In this document: positions 48,700-58,221 of the stretch, piece by piece
Numbering within the stretch: position 1 is the stretch's first letter
Layout of the letters: each line of letters begins with the position of its first letter
Source of the DNA: Vreelandella populi
GTDB lineage: Bacteria; Pseudomonadota; Gammaproteobacteria; Pseudomonadales; Halomonadaceae
Length of the DNA stretch: 64,000 nt
Direction: 5' to 3'
Assembly (NCBI RefSeq): GCF_003989825.1
Contig: NZ_RZHE01000002.1
Span: 310,001-374,000 of the forward strand
The notes under the pieces: generated by a model
The model's input: only the letters and a program-made list of their open reading frames with translations
The model's database searches: none
What the model was told of the DNA's origin: nothing
Translations under genes and position numbers: made by a program

Positions 48700-49719
48700 A
48701 TGCGCCTAGCGATTGATGTAATGGGAGGCGATCAAGGCTCCCGTGCCGTTATCGAAGGTTCTGCAAGAGCAGTGATTGAACATCCTGATCTTGAATTGAC
48801 TCTGTTTGGCCCGCGTCAGCAAATTATTGCTGAGCTTTTACGCTTGCCGCAGCCTCTGGCTGCGGCAACGTCACGTTTAGCGGTAAGCGATGCGCCGTTA
48901 AGTATCTCTCAGGCGTCTAGTGCGGCCTGGGCACTTCGGCATGGTCAGGCCAGCAGCATGGCGTGTATGCTGCGAAGCCTGCGGATGGGTGAGGCCGTGG
49001 CAGGGGTAAGCGCGGGTAATACAGCAGCGCTGGTGGCCCTTGCTCGGCGCGAATTGGGAACGCTTACAGGTATTTCCCGCCCGGCGATCAGTACCGCCAT
49101 TCCGGCGCGTCACGGGCGTCGCTGTTACTTGCTGGATCTGGGCGCTAACGTGGACTCGCCAGCGCACCGGCTGCTCGACTTTGCGGTTATGGGGGCGGCC
49201 ATGGCGCAGTGTGTTGATGAAATTGCTTTGCCGCGTGTTGCTCTGCTTAACGTGGGAGCGGAGGCGACCAAAGGAAGCGCCAGCGTGCGCGAGGCTGACA
49301 GGCTGTTACGCGAATACCCGGATGCCTCGGCGTTTGCCTACCAGGGGTATGCCGAAGGTGGCGATCTCTTTGATGGTGAGCTGGATGTTGTGGTGTGTGA
49401 CGGCTTTGTGGGTAACGCCGTACTTAAATCGAGCGAAGGTTTGACCCGTATGCTGGTTGAACGTGTTCAGATGGCGTTTGAATCGCGTCTGAGCGGGCGC
49501 CTGGCAAGCTTACTGGCCAAACCTGTGTTGCGGTATCTCAAGCAGGAGTTAAACCCTGTGCGCTACAACGGCGCAAGCTTGCTTGGCCTGAAGGGTATTG
49601 TGGTGAAAAGCCATGGCGGTACTCAGGCAGAAGGTTTCTACTATGCTATTCGGCGCGCGTTGTGTGAAGTGGAGCATAACTTGCCTGCACGAATGGCAGC
49701 CCGATGGCAGCGCCGCTAG
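48700..49719 (+). CDS. plsX: Phosphate acyltransferase PlsX
   Basis: 339 residues. Starts [20 protein letters not shown], the PlsX signature, with [17 protein letters not shown] near 103, LLDLGANVD near 148, NVGAEATKG near 185 and [16 protein letters not shown] near 232. PlsX makes acyl-phosphate from acyl-ACP for phospholipid synthesis. In E. coli fabH follows; here fabD does. Confidence 0.96.
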   Translation: MRLAIDVMGGDQGSRAVIEGSARAVIEHPDLELTLFGPRQQIIAELLRLPQPLAAATSRLAVSDAPLSISQASSAAWALRHGQASSMACMLRSLRMGEAVAGVSAGNTAALVALARRELGTLTGISRPAISTAIPARHGRRCYLLDLGANVDSPAHRLLDFAVMGAAMAQCVDEIALPRVALLNVGAEATKGSASVREADRLLREYPDASAFAYQGYAEGGDLFDGELDVVVCDGFVGNAVLKSSEGLTRMLVERVQMAFESRLSGRLASLLAKPVLRYLKQELNPVRYNGASLLGLKGIVVKSHGGTQAEGFYYAIRRALCEVEHNLPARMAARWQRR

Positions 49720-49756
49720 CAGTGGTAGTGTCTCTCAGAGTTCAGTATTCAGCTGG

Positions 49757-49781
49757 TGCCAGTACAGGCGCTGGCAATTTT
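49757..49781 (+). terminator. Weak terminator or attenuator between plsX and fabD
   Basis: TGCCAG (49757-49762) pairs with CTGGCA (49771-49776) around an 8-base loop and is followed by ATTTTG. The stem is short, so only partial termination seems likely. It lies in the 148-bp gap where fabH is found in E. coli. Confidence 0.35.
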
Positions 49782-49867
49782 GCGGGTTATAGAAGGCAGC
49801 AGGATGTGCCGATAACCACGCCTATCGCTCAAATGAGCAAATGCCTACAAGAGCAAAGGTGAACGAC

Positions 49868-50827
49868 ATGTCTCAACCCCTTGCCCTCATTTTTCCCGGG
49901 CAAGGCTCTCAGCAGCTTGGAATGCTGCGAGAGCTGGCCGAGCGCTACAGTGTGGTGGGAACAACATTTGAGGAAGCTTCGGATGCACTTGGCTACGATT
50001 TGTGGAAAGTCGTTCAGGAAGGCCCCGAAGCCGCGCTAAATGCAACGGCGTGTACGCAGCCTGCGCTGCTTTCTGCTAGTGTTGCGATTTGGCGAGTATG
50101 GCAGGAGCTTGAAGGGCCTCGGCCTACCATAATGGCCGGGCATAGCCTGGGTGAGTATAGCGCCATGGTATGCGCTGGTGTGATGGGCTTTGCCGAGGGT
50201 GTTCAGCTTGTTCGCCTGCGCGGAGAAGCCATGCAGGAAGCGGTGCCTGCCGGCAAAGGTGCCATGGCGGCCATTCTTGGCCTTGAAGATGCGGCCGTAG
50301 AGGCCGCCTGCGCGGCAGCGGCGCAAGGCGATATTGTTTCTGCGGTTAATTACAATTCGCCTGGGCAAGTGGTTATCGCTGGCAGTAAAGCGGCTGTTGA
50401 TAGGGCTATTGTGGCCTGTCAGGAGGCCGGCGCTAAGCGTGCAATGGCACTGCCGGTTTCAGTTCCTTCCCACTGCGCGTTGATGCGCCCAGCTGCTGAA
50501 CGTCTGGCAGCTGCCATGGAAGGTATTGAGCTTCGAGCGCCGCGCTATACGGTTATTCAAAACGTGGATGCTCAGGCGCATGCTGATGTCGATACGCTGC
50601 GTACGCGATTGATCGAGCAGCTTTATCAGCCGGTTCGCTGGGCATCGTGCGTTGAAGCCATGGCCGCTCAATCTGTTAATGTGTTTATTGAGTGCGGTCC
50701 TGGTAAAGTGCTGACAGGGCTTAATAAGCGTATTGTTCGCGGAGCCAAAGGCTTGGCGGTGAATGATCCTGATAGCTTGGATGCGGCGCTTGAGTTGGCG
50801 CGTGATGTGCAGGCAAATGATGTCTGA
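49868..50827 (+). CDS. fabD: Malonyl-CoA:ACP transacylase FabD
   Basis: 319 residues from the ATG at 49868 with AAAGGTGA upstream; an ATG nine codons earlier lacks a ribosome site. Motifs: LIFPGQGSQQLGML at the N-terminus, the nucleophile Ser93 in AGHSLGEYSAM, VNYNSPGQVVIAG and IECGPGKVLTGLNKRI near 280. It loads malonyl groups on ACP for chain elongation. Confidence 0.97.
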   Translation: MSQPLALIFPGQGSQQLGMLRELAERYSVVGTTFEEASDALGYDLWKVVQEGPEAALNATACTQPALLSASVAIWRVWQELEGPRPTIMAGHSLGEYSAMVCAGVMGFAEGVQLVRLRGEAMQEAVPAGKGAMAAILGLEDAAVEAACAAAAQGDIVSAVNYNSPGQVVIAGSKAAVDRAIVACQEAGAKRAMALPVSVPSHCALMRPAAERLAAAMEGIELRAPRYTVIQNVDAQAHADVDTLRTRLIEQLYQPVRWASCVEAMAAQSVNVFIECGPGKVLTGLNKRIVRGAKGLAVNDPDSLDAALELARDVQANDV

Positions 50828-50897
50828 TACGTCACGATTTTTTGCTATCCTTGCTTGTGGATACGCTTTAAAAGCAAATAGTTAAAGGCTGAACATT

Positions 50898-51641
50898 ATG
50901 ACGCAAGAACGCAGGGTTGCGCTTGTTACTGGCGCCAGTCGGGGTATTGGCAGGGCGATTGCTCATGAGCTGGGTCGCCAGGGTCGTATAGTCATCGGAA
51001 CCGCAACCAGTGAGTTCGGTGCCGAAAAAATCGATGCTGATTTAAAGCAGCAGGGCATTGAAGGCGCAGGGCTTTGCCTTAATGTGACTGACCAGGCGAG
51101 CATTGATGAAGTGCTCAAGGTTATTGCGGAGCGCTTTGGTGCGCCAACTATCCTGGTCAATAATGCGGGTATCACCCGTGATAATCTGTTGATGCGCATG
51201 AAAGAAGATGAGTGGGATTCGGTGATGGATACCAATCTCAAATCTGTCTATCGTGTCAGTAAGGCATGCCTGCGTGGCATGACCAAAGCTCGCTTTGGGC
51301 GTATCGTATCGATCAGTTCGGTAGTGGCAACCATGGGTAACCTGGGCCAAACTAACTATGCCGCTGCGAAGGCAGGCATGGAAGGTTTTAGTCGTGCGTT
51401 GGCGCGAGAAGTAGCCTCTCGTGCAATTACCGTCAATGCAGTGGCGCCAGGCTTTATTGCCACCGATATGACCGAGGCGTTGCCTGAAGCGCAGCATGAG
51501 ATGCTGCTAAAGCAAATTCCTTTGGCTCGCCTGGGTGGGCCAGAAGAGATCGCCGCCGCCGTGGGTTTTCTTACCAGTGACGCAGCAGGATACATTACCG
51601 GTGAGACGCTGCACGTGAACGGTGGCATGAATATGCGTTGA
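50898..51641 (+). CDS. fabG: 3-oxoacyl-ACP reductase FabG
   Basis: 247 residues, short-chain dehydrogenase fold. The NADPH loop [12 protein letters not shown] is at 11-22, NNAG at 88-91 and the catalytic Ser141, Tyr154, Lys158 are in place. The C-terminus [16 protein letters not shown] is typical of FabG. It reduces beta-ketoacyl-ACP. AAAGG lies upstream of the ATG. Confidence 0.97.
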   Translation: MTQERRVALVTGASRGIGRAIAHELGRQGRIVIGTATSEFGAEKIDADLKQQGIEGAGLCLNVTDQASIDEVLKVIAERFGAPTILVNNAGITRDNLLMRMKEDEWDSVMDTNLKSVYRVSKACLRGMTKARFGRIVSISSVVATMGNLGQTNYAAAKAGMEGFSRALAREVASRAITVNAVAPGFIATDMTEALPEAQHEMLLKQIPLARLGGPEEIAAAVGFLTSDAAGYITGETLHVNGGMNMR

Positions 51642-51644
51642 TGG

Positions 51645-51675
51645 CCTTAGGCTTAGCGGTTGCGTCTGCCTAAGG
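51645..51675 (+). repeat. Hairpin after fabG with a possible acpP promoter
   Basis: CCTTAGGC (51645-51652) pairs perfectly with GCCTAAGG (51668-51675) around a 15-base loop, with no T-run. Inside and after it, TTGCGT (51660-51665) and TATAAA (51681-51686) with a 15-bp spacer could be a weak acpP promoter. acpP is usually transcribed far more than fabG, so a processing site or internal promoter here would make sense. Confidence 0.4.
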
Positions 51676-51765
51676 GCGTCTATAAACTACCCCGCAGCTT
51701 TTGGCTTGCGGTTTCCAAATAGCTGGTTATCAAAAACGGCTAATGTGAACGACTGGAGTACGTTA

Positions 51766-51999
51766 ATGAGTACTATTGAAGAGCGCGTGAAGAAAGTTGT
51801 GGCAGAGCGCCTGAACGTTAAAGAAGAAGACATCCAGAACAGCTCTTCTTTCACTGAAGATTTGGGTGCTGATTCGCTTGACACCGTTGAGCTGGTAATG
51901 GCTTTGGAAGAGGAATTTGATACTGAAATTCCTGACGAAGAAGCAGAAAAGATTACTACGGTTCAAGAAGCCATCGACTACGTAAACGCCCACCAGTAA
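51766..51999 (+). CDS. acpP: Acyl carrier protein
   Basis: 77 residues, strongly acidic, from the ATG at 51766 with GGAG upstream. The phosphopantetheine attachment site is Ser37 in [19 protein letters not shown]. It carries the growing acyl chain through fatty acid and lipid A synthesis. Ends well before a strong terminator, which separates it from fabF. Confidence 0.98.
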   Translation: MSTIEERVKKVVAERLNVKEEDIQNSSSFTEDLGADSLDTVELVMALEEEFDTEIPDEEAEKITTVQEAIDYVNAHQ

Positions 52000-52046
52000 G
52001 GGCAAGTTGATGCATTAAACGAGGGTGTGGTGCTAGCACCCCCCTT

Positions 52047-52076
52047 AAAAGCCGCCCTTTTTAGGGCGGCTTTTTT
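52047..52076 (+). terminator. Strong terminator after acpP
   Basis: AAAAGCCGCCCT pairs with AGGGCGGCTTTT around a TTTT loop and is followed by six T residues (52071-52076). It should end most acpP transcripts. Confidence 0.93.
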
Positions 52077-52079
52077 GCT

Positions 52080-52093
52080 TTGTGTATACACAA
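52080..52093. promoter_or_regulatory. 14-bp perfect palindrome before the fabF promoter
   Basis: TTGTGTATACACAA reads the same on both strands. It ends exactly where the fabF -35 box begins (52094), a usual place for an operator. I do not recognise it as the site of a known fatty acid regulator. Confidence 0.45.
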
Positions 52094-52122
52094 TGAACAT
52101 GAAGCGCATTCTCCGTTATACT
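52094..52122 (+). promoter_or_regulatory. Promoter of fabF
   Basis: TGAACA (52094-52099), 17-bp spacer, TATACT (52117-52122); four and five consensus matches. It gives a leader of about 60 bases, holding a small GACCC/GGGTC hairpin near 52148-52161, before the fabF ATG. Confidence 0.6.
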
Positions 52123-52191
52123 AGTCATCTAAATTTCTGCTGCAACTGACCCGCATGGGTCGAGTCACCATGGATGCCTGGAGGAAAGCTG

Positions 52192-53430
52192 ATGGCACGA
52201 AGAAGGGTAGTGGTAACTGGGTTAGGCCTGGTGACCCCAGTGGGCAATAGCGTGAATGAAACGTGGGCGAATATTACGGCTGGCAAGAGCGGTATAGCGC
52301 CCATTGAGCACTTTGATACGAGTAGCTTCAATACACGCTTTGGCGGTTCGGTTAAGAATTTCGATATTAGCCCTTACCTGAACCCCAAAGAAGCCCGCAA
52401 GATGGACCTGTTCATTCAGTACGGCATGGCAGCTGGCGCTCAGGCAATACAGGATGCGGGTATTACCTGTACCGAAGAGAATGCGCCGCGTATCGGGGTG
52501 GCCATGGGGTCAGGTATCGGTGGCTTGCCCATGATCGAGCATAACCACAATGCGCTGAATAAGGGTGGCGCTCGTCGCGTATCGCCTTTTTTTGTGCCGG
52601 GCTCCATTATCAATATGATTTCGGGCAATCTGGCGATTCAGCACGGTTTTCAAGGCCCTAATATTGCCATTACGACCGCGTGTACCAGCGGAACGCACAA
52701 TATTGGCTATAGCGCGCGTACCATCGCCTATGGTGATGCGGATGTGATGATTTGTGGCGGCGCTGAAATGGCTACCACACCGCTTGGTCTGGGCGGGTTC
52801 TCTGCCGCTCGAGCGCTGTCAACGCGTAATGATAATCCCGAGGCGGCAAGCCGCCCGTGGGATAAAGATCGCGATGGCTTTGTGTTGTCAGATGGTGCCG
52901 GTGTACTGGTGCTTGAAGAGTACGAGCATGCCAAAGCGCGGGGCGCGAATATTTATGCGGAACTTGTCGGTTTCGGCATGAGTGACGATGCCTACCACAT
53001 GACGGCGCCGCCTGAAAATGGCCGTGGGGCTGCGCTTGCCATGAGCAATGCGATTAAAGACGCGCAAATGGACCCTTCCGAAGTCAATTATATCAATGCG
53101 CACGGAACCTCCACCGCAGCGGGTGATCTGGCAGAAAGTCGAGCGGTTGAAAATGTCCTGGGGAGTGCGGCGAAAGACGTGGCCGTGAGTTCTACCAAGT
53201 CCATGATTGGCCATTTGTTGGGTGCCGCCGGTGCCGTTGAGGCCGTGTTCTGTATTCTGGCCATTCGGGATCAGGTCGCGCCGCCCACCATTAACCTGGA
53301 TAACCCTCAGGAAGGCTGCAACCTGGACTATGTGCCGCATACCGCACGTGATATGCGTATTGATACCGCGCTTTCCAACTCGTTTGGATTTGGTGGTACT
53401 AACGGTTCACTGCTGTTCAAAAAGGTGTAG
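52192..53430 (+). CDS. fabF: 3-oxoacyl-ACP synthase II FabF
   Basis: 412 residues from the ATG at 52192 with GGAGG upstream; an ATG six codons earlier is inside the ribosome-site region. Thiolase-fold catalytic residues: Cys164 in [12 protein letters not shown], His in [11 protein letters not shown] and His in [11 protein letters not shown]. FabF elongates acyl chains by condensation with malonyl-ACP and helps adjust membrane fluidity in the cold. Confidence 0.97.
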   Translation: MARRRVVVTGLGLVTPVGNSVNETWANITAGKSGIAPIEHFDTSSFNTRFGGSVKNFDISPYLNPKEARKMDLFIQYGMAAGAQAIQDAGITCTEENAPRIGVAMGSGIGGLPMIEHNHNALNKGGARRVSPFFVPGSIINMISGNLAIQHGFQGPNIAITTACTSGTHNIGYSARTIAYGDADVMICGGAEMATTPLGLGGFSAARALSTRNDNPEAASRPWDKDRDGFVLSDGAGVLVLEEYEHAKARGANIYAELVGFGMSDDAYHMTAPPENGRGAALAMSNAIKDAQMDPSEVNYINAHGTSTAAGDLAESRAVENVLGSAAKDVAVSSTKSMIGHLLGAAGAVEAVFCILAIRDQVAPPTINLDNPQEGCNLDYVPHTARDMRIDTALSNSFGFGGTNGSLLFKKV

Positions 53431-53436
53431 CGCAAG

Positions 53437-54237
53437 ATGACCCTGCCCCGGGTGCCGTTTGATGATCGTGGGCTGGCGTATGGGGATGGCGTATTTGAAA
53501 CAGTACTGCTGCGTAAGGGAGAGCCGGTACTTTGGCCTTACCACCTGGCACGGTTGAGCCGAGGGTGCCTGCGTTTGGGTATCCCAATGCCTTCCCAGGA
53601 GGCGTTGGCCGCCACCTGGGAAGGCTCTGTCAGTTCAACGCTTGAAGTGCTTAAACTGATAGTTACCCGTGGCAGCGGAGGCAGAGGGTATGCGCTACCC
53701 GAAACACCGACGCCTCGATTGTTAAGCCGCCGTACGCCCTTTGCACCTGCAACTGCACGCTGGCAGGAAGGGGTAACCGTACGGCAGTGCAGTTTGCGCC
53801 TGGGGCATCAGCCCGCCTTGGCAGGTATCAAGCATTTGAACCGGCTGGAAAACGTCCTGGCACGTCAAGAGTGGCAGACGCCGGACATCGCCGAAGGCCT
53901 GCTTGCTGATACTCACGGTCAATTGATCGAAGCAACCAGCATGAATGTGTTCTGGCAGCAGAAGGGCTGTGTATTTACACCACGGCTTGAAAATTGTGGC
54001 GTGGCCGGTACGCTGCGTGCTGCGTTGATCAGCCAGGGAATGGTTAGGGAGGCGGATGTATCACTTGAGGCTATCCCTTCAGTAGAACGACTCTGGGTGG
54101 CCAACTCGGTTCAGGGTGCATGGCCTGTTACGACGTTGTTATCTGAAGATGGCCTCTGCCTTAAGCGCTGGCCGCAAAATGCTTCAGACAGATTTCAAAC
54201 AGTGGCGCACCAACTGTTGGGTTACGTGTCGCAATAA
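53437..54237 (+). CDS. pabC: Aminodeoxychorismate lyase PabC
   Basis: 266 residues, class IV aminotransferase fold. PLP Lys132 lies in GIKHLNRLENVLARQEW; RGLAYGDGVFETVL at 11-24 and EATSMNVFWQQ near 165 are family marks. It releases p-aminobenzoate for folate from aminodeoxychorismate. It starts six bases after fabF and precedes mltG, as in E. coli. Confidence 0.94.
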   Translation: MTLPRVPFDDRGLAYGDGVFETVLLRKGEPVLWPYHLARLSRGCLRLGIPMPSQEALAATWEGSVSSTLEVLKLIVTRGSGGRGYALPETPTPRLLSRRTPFAPATARWQEGVTVRQCSLRLGHQPALAGIKHLNRLENVLARQEWQTPDIAEGLLADTHGQLIEATSMNVFWQQKGCVFTPRLENCGVAGTLRAALISQGMVREADVSLEAIPSVERLWVANSVQGAWPVTTLLSEDGLCLKRWPQNASDRFQTVAHQLLGYVSQ

Positions 54238-54259
54238 GCTTCTTTTTTGTTGAGGTGAT

Positions 54260-55267
54260 ATGTTGAAACGGTTAATGGCCGCTCTGGGTATTCTCCTGGT
54301 ACTAGGTGCTGCCGCTGTAGCGGGCGGCTATTTATATTGGCAAAACCGTTTGCAAGCGCCGTTGGCACTGGAAGAGCCTGTGCTTTATCAGGTACCTGCC
54401 GGCGCAGGTTTTAATCAAGTGGTCGTTCAGTTGGAAGAGCAGGGTGTCATTGATGATGCCTGGGCCTTTCAATTGTTGGCTCGGGTACACCCTGAGCGTG
54501 TGCCACGTCTTCGGGTTGGTGAATATCAGTTGATGCCCAGCATGAGCGGGCTGGAAATGATTGCGCTTCTGGGTAGCAACAATGTGGTGACCTACCCGCT
54601 AACGCTTCCGGAAGGACGTACGTTCAGCCAGCTGCGTACGCTGCTCAATAATGCTCCCAAGCTTGAACATCGCACGGCTGATATGAGCGATGAAGAAGTC
54701 ATGGCGTTACTGGATAGAGACGGCACGTTCCCAGAGGGGTGGTTTTTTCCTGATACCTATCGGTATCACCTGGGTATGAGCGATGTGGATATCCTGCGTC
54801 AGGCGCTGGCGCGTATGGAACATATTCTGGATGAAGTATGGGCATCCCGCGCCGAGGATTTAACCATTGATTCACCTTATGAGGCGCTGATAATGGCCTC
54901 GTTGATCGAGCGAGAGACTGGCGCGCCGGAAGAGCGCCGGGAAATAGCTGGCGTTTTCAAGCGGCGCATGGAGCAAGGGATGCGTCTGCAAACCGACCCT
55001 ACCGTTATCTACGGTATGGGCGAGCGTTATGAAGGACGTATCACGCGCGCCGATTTGCGCGAAGCAACACCTTATAATACCTATGTAATTAACGGTATGC
55101 CTCCCACGCCGATTGCCATGCCGGGTAGAGCCTCGCTGGAAGCGGCCGTTGATCCGTTGCCAGGAGAGACGCTCTACTTTGTTTCTCGGGGGGATGGTAC
55201 GCACCATTTTTCACGGACGCTGCGTGAGCACAATAATGCGGTGAATCGTTACATCCGTAATCGTTGA
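54260..55267 (+). CDS. mltG: Endolytic transglycosylase MltG (YceG)
   Basis: 335 residues. One N-terminal membrane helix (about 7-27), a LysM-like segment (PAGAGFNQVVVQLEEQGVI) and the YceG-like catalytic domain with Glu217 in MASLIERETGAP, one residue from the E. coli active-site number. It cleaves nascent glycan strands and sets their length. FPDTYRYHLG and DPTVIYGMGERYEGRITRAD are further family blocks. Confidence 0.95.
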   Translation: MLKRLMAALGILLVLGAAAVAGGYLYWQNRLQAPLALEEPVLYQVPAGAGFNQVVVQLEEQGVIDDAWAFQLLARVHPERVPRLRVGEYQLMPSMSGLEMIALLGSNNVVTYPLTLPEGRTFSQLRTLLNNAPKLEHRTADMSDEEVMALLDRDGTFPEGWFFPDTYRYHLGMSDVDILRQALARMEHILDEVWASRAEDLTIDSPYEALIMASLIERETGAPEERREIAGVFKRRMEQGMRLQTDPTVIYGMGERYEGRITRADLREATPYNTYVINGMPPTPIAMPGRASLEAAVDPLPGETLYFVSRGDGTHHFSRTLREHNNAVNRYIRNR

Positions 55268-55329
55268 TATCAGACGTTACGTTTTATGAAGTTTACCTCA
55301 ATGCTGCATGCGTTGATTAAGGGATCGCA

Positions 55330-55983
55330 ATGACTAAGCGGGGACGCTTTATTACCCTGGAAGGTGGGGAAGGCGTAGGCAAGTCCACCAATATGGCGTT
55401 TGTAGTCGCATCGCTTGAGGCACAGGGCATTGAAGTGGTCAGTACCCGTGAGCCGGGCGGCACTCCGCGTGCTGAAGCGATCCGTGCACTGCTGCTGGAC
55501 CCCGCCCCTCAAGAGCCGCTGCATACCGACGCCGAGCTTTTATTGATGTTTGCCGCGCGTGCCCAGCATCTGGCTGAAAAAATTGTGCCTGCTCTCAAAC
55601 GGGGCGCGTGGGTGGTATGTGACCGCTTTACCGACGCCACCTTTGCCTATCAGGGCGGCGGACGAGGTGTGGCGGTTGAGCGTATTGCCCAGCTGGAGGC
55701 GTTCGTTCAGCAGGGCCTGTCGCCTGACCTGACACTGCTTTTGGATATGCCGTTAACCGCGGCTCAAGCACGCCTTGAGTCGCGGCTGAGTAGTCAAAAA
55801 GAGCAGCGCGACCGGTTCGAGCAAGAGCAGAGCGATTTCTTTCAGGCGGTTCGTCATGCTTATTTAGCCCGTGCCAGTGCCGAGCCCAACCGTTTTGCAT
55901 TGATTAATGCTCATCAGGCGTTAGCCGACGTGCAGGTAGATATTGATCGCGTGGTTACCAGTCGGGTGGCGCAATGGCGCTAA
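55330..55983 (+). CDS. tmk: Thymidylate kinase
   Basis: 217 residues. P-loop GGEGVGKST at 12-20, the DR motif in [18 protein letters not shown] near 97 and a lid with Arg residues ([11 protein letters not shown]). TMP kinase makes dTDP in the dTTP pathway. It overlaps holB by ten bases, the same pairing as in E. coli. Confidence 0.96.
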   Translation: MTKRGRFITLEGGEGVGKSTNMAFVVASLEAQGIEVVSTREPGGTPRAEAIRALLLDPAPQEPLHTDAELLLMFAARAQHLAEKIVPALKRGAWVVCDRFTDATFAYQGGGRGVAVERIAQLEAFVQQGLSPDLTLLLDMPLTAAQARLESRLSSQKEQRDRFEQEQSDFFQAVRHAYLARASAEPNRFALINAHQALADVQVDIDRVVTSRVAQWR

Positions 55984-56963
55984 GCGGCGTTCTGCCCTGG
56001 CACGCGGCTACCTGGCAGCAGCTGGTGCGCCTGGCTGATGAAGGGCGTATGCCTCACGCCATTTTGCTGAGCGGCGCACATGGAGTAGGGAAACAGCAGC
56101 TGGCTGAAGCACTGATCGCACGTACGCTGTGTGCCAGCCCCCAAGGCGGTTCAGCATGCGGGCATTGCCACAGCTGCTCTATGCTGGCCTCGGGGTATCA
56201 TCCCGATCTGATGCGTGTCTCTCCTGAGGAGGGCAAGCGTCAGATACGCATCGATCCTATTCGCGAGGTGAATCGGTTTGTATCCCAAACGGCTCAGCAG
56301 GGTGGCTATCGGGTCATTGTAGTGTCACCGGCAGAGGGCATGAACGTGGCGGCCGCCAACGCATTGCTTAAAAGCCTCGAAGAGCCGGGGGCAAAAACGC
56401 TGTTTATCCTGCTTTCCGATGTGCCGTCACGCATGCTGGCGACCATTCGCTCCCGCTGCCAGCAATGGCCGCTTTCAAGCGTAGCGTTCGAAGCATGCCG
56501 TGGCTGGTTGATCGAAAAACTGGGTAGTCAGGACGAGGCGCATTTCTGGTGGCAGGTATCAGGTGGCTTGCCGCTTTTGGCCGTTGAGCTGGCCTCACCT
56601 GAAGAGCGGGCGCTGCGCCATCAGATTCACGACTGCTTTGAGCAGTTGGTGCGCGGCGCTGAACCGGTGTCAGAGGCGGCAAGGCTCGACCGCCAGGCAA
56701 TTGACGCTATCCTATGGTACGGTATCGCCTGGCTTGAAGACCTGATTCGTCTGGGTATTTCAGGTAACGCAAAAACGCTGCATAACCCCGATCTAGAGCC
56801 CCTTTATCGCCAGGCGGTCAAGAATGGTCGCGTTCAGGACTGGTTCCGGTTATTGGATTATGCTCGCGAACAGCGCCGCCTTTTGGCCGTGGGTGCCAAC
56901 CCCAATCCGCAGCTGGTGTTAGAAGCCTGGCTGGTACGCTGGGCGGCGCTACTGCGTTCATAG
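55974..56963 (+). CDS. holB: DNA polymerase III delta-prime subunit HolB
   Basis: 329 residues. Clamp-loader fold with [16 protein letters not shown], a degenerate P-loop (Lys retained, Gln for Ser/Thr), as expected for the non-hydrolysing delta-prime subunit. A zinc-binding Cys cluster ([16 protein letters not shown] near 51-66), [11 protein letters not shown] and the SRC motif of clamp loaders ([11 protein letters not shown]) follow. It is part of the complex that loads the beta clamp. Confidence 0.94.
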   Translation: MALSGVLPWHAATWQQLVRLADEGRMPHAILLSGAHGVGKQQLAEALIARTLCASPQGGSACGHCHSCSMLASGYHPDLMRVSPEEGKRQIRIDPIREVNRFVSQTAQQGGYRVIVVSPAEGMNVAAANALLKSLEEPGAKTLFILLSDVPSRMLATIRSRCQQWPLSSVAFEACRGWLIEKLGSQDEAHFWWQVSGGLPLLAVELASPEERALRHQIHDCFEQLVRGAEPVSEAARLDRQAIDAILWYGIAWLEDLIRLGISGNAKTLHNPDLEPLYRQAVKNGRVQDWFRLLDYAREQRRLLAVGANPNPQLVLEAWLVRWAALLRS

Positions 56964-56986
56964 TCTTTGATGGCAGCGAGGTTGCT

Positions 56987-57319
56987 ATGAGTGTTCAAAA
57001 AGCCTTTGCCTTAAACGTGCCTGATATAGCCACTCTGCAAGCGGCCTATATGCCGTTTTTAGAGCGCGGCGGAATATTTGTACCTACCGTGACGCCTCAT
57101 GCATTAGGTAGCCAAGTGCATCTGTTGCTCACTTTACCGGGTGAGCAACAGTCAATCGAGGTAACGGGCGAGGTAGCATGGATCTCGCCGGAGGGTGCTG
57201 CCGACCAGCGCACACCGGGCATTGGTGTCCATTTCAGCCTGCAAAATAGCCTTCTTTGCGAGCGTATTGATGCACTACTCAAGGATCAAGACGTTCAGGC
57301 TCCCTCATATACGCTTTAA
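56987..57319 (+). CDS. pilZ: PilZ-domain protein of the PilZ (type IV pilus) subgroup
   Basis: 110 residues, one PilZ domain. It has LERGGIFVPT, then VTGEVAWISPEG and GIGVHFS, the beta-barrel core. The N-terminal RxxxR c-di-GMP motif is absent, as in Pseudomonas PilZ itself, so it probably does not bind the nucleotide directly. It follows holB and precedes tatD, the conserved pilZ position. A role in type IV pilus assembly is inferred from the family. Confidence 0.9.
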   Translation: MSVQKAFALNVPDIATLQAAYMPFLERGGIFVPTVTPHALGSQVHLLLTLPGEQQSIEVTGEVAWISPEGAADQRTPGIGVHFSLQNSLLCERIDALLKDQDVQAPSYTL

Positions 57320-57358
57320 ACCACGCGCCTTTTACCCCCTTTTTCCATCGAGACGTTC

Positions 57359-58189
57359 ATGTTTGTTGATTCGCACTGTCATTTGGATCGTTTGTCTGAA
57401 CATACCCACCACGGTGATGTGGCCGCCACGCTTGAGGCAGCACGCGCAGCAAACGTCAGTCAGTTCCTGGCTATTTCAGTTACCCTGGAAGATATGCCGG
57501 GGCTTGCCGCCATTGCCCGTGAGCACCATGATGTAGCCATTTCGGCTGGCCTTCACCCGCTGCATACGCTGGCCATTGAACCCAGTGTTACCGATATACA
57601 AGAGGCGGCCGAGCAGTATGGTGCCGTGGCGATTGGTGAAACCGGGCTTGATTATCATTACCGGGACAGCGTGCCGATTGCTGTACAGCATGAACGCTTC
57701 AAGCGTCACTTGATGGCTGCCAGGGAGCTTGAGCTGCCGGTCATTGTGCATACGCGTGAGGCCAAGGAAGAAACGTTAGCCCTGCTGCGCGAGTATAGCG
57801 ACCCGCGAGTAGGCGGGGTGCTTCACTGTTTTACCGAAGATATGGAGATGGCGCGTGAAGCAGTGCGGCTTGGCTTCTATATTTCCTTGTCAGGTATTAT
57901 TACCTTTAATAATGCAGCGCCATTGCGCGAGTTGGCTCGCCTGCTGCCGCTTGATCGTCTTTTGATTGAGACCGATAGCCCTTATCTGGCACCTGTGCCG
58001 TATCGCGGCAAGCCCAATGAGCCAGCCTGGGTGGTCGAGGTCGCCGAGTGTATTGCCAGGGAGCGGGGTATTAGCGTGGATGAAGTGGCCATGCAGACCA
58101 CCGCCAACTTCTATCAGCTGTTTAAAGCGGCGGCGCCGGATGCGCCAGCGCATGTCAAGCAGGCGCTGGGCCGGGCCGGACTGGTTTAG
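57359..58189 (+). CDS. tatD: TatD-family metal-dependent DNase/hydrolase
   Basis: 276 residues. Metal ligands His6 and His8 in FVDSHCHLDRL, Glu in AIGETGLDYHYRDS near 97, His in LPVIVHTREA, His in GGVLHCFTEDMEMA and Asp in LLIETDSPYLAPVPYRGKPNEP. This is the YcfH type found after holB in E. coli, a 3'-5' exonuclease-like hydrolase. Complete. Confidence 0.93.
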   Translation: MFVDSHCHLDRLSEHTHHGDVAATLEAARAANVSQFLAISVTLEDMPGLAAIAREHHDVAISAGLHPLHTLAIEPSVTDIQEAAEQYGAVAIGETGLDYHYRDSVPIAVQHERFKRHLMAARELELPVIVHTREAKEETLALLREYSDPRVGGVLHCFTEDMEMAREAVRLGFYISLSGIITFNNAAPLRELARLLPLDRLLIETDSPYLAPVPYRGKPNEPAWVVEVAECIARERGISVDEVAMQTTANFYQLFKAAAPDAPAHVKQALGRAGLV

Positions 58190-58221
58190 CCAGTTAGCCG
58201 CGCACGTATCAGGTGGGTACG

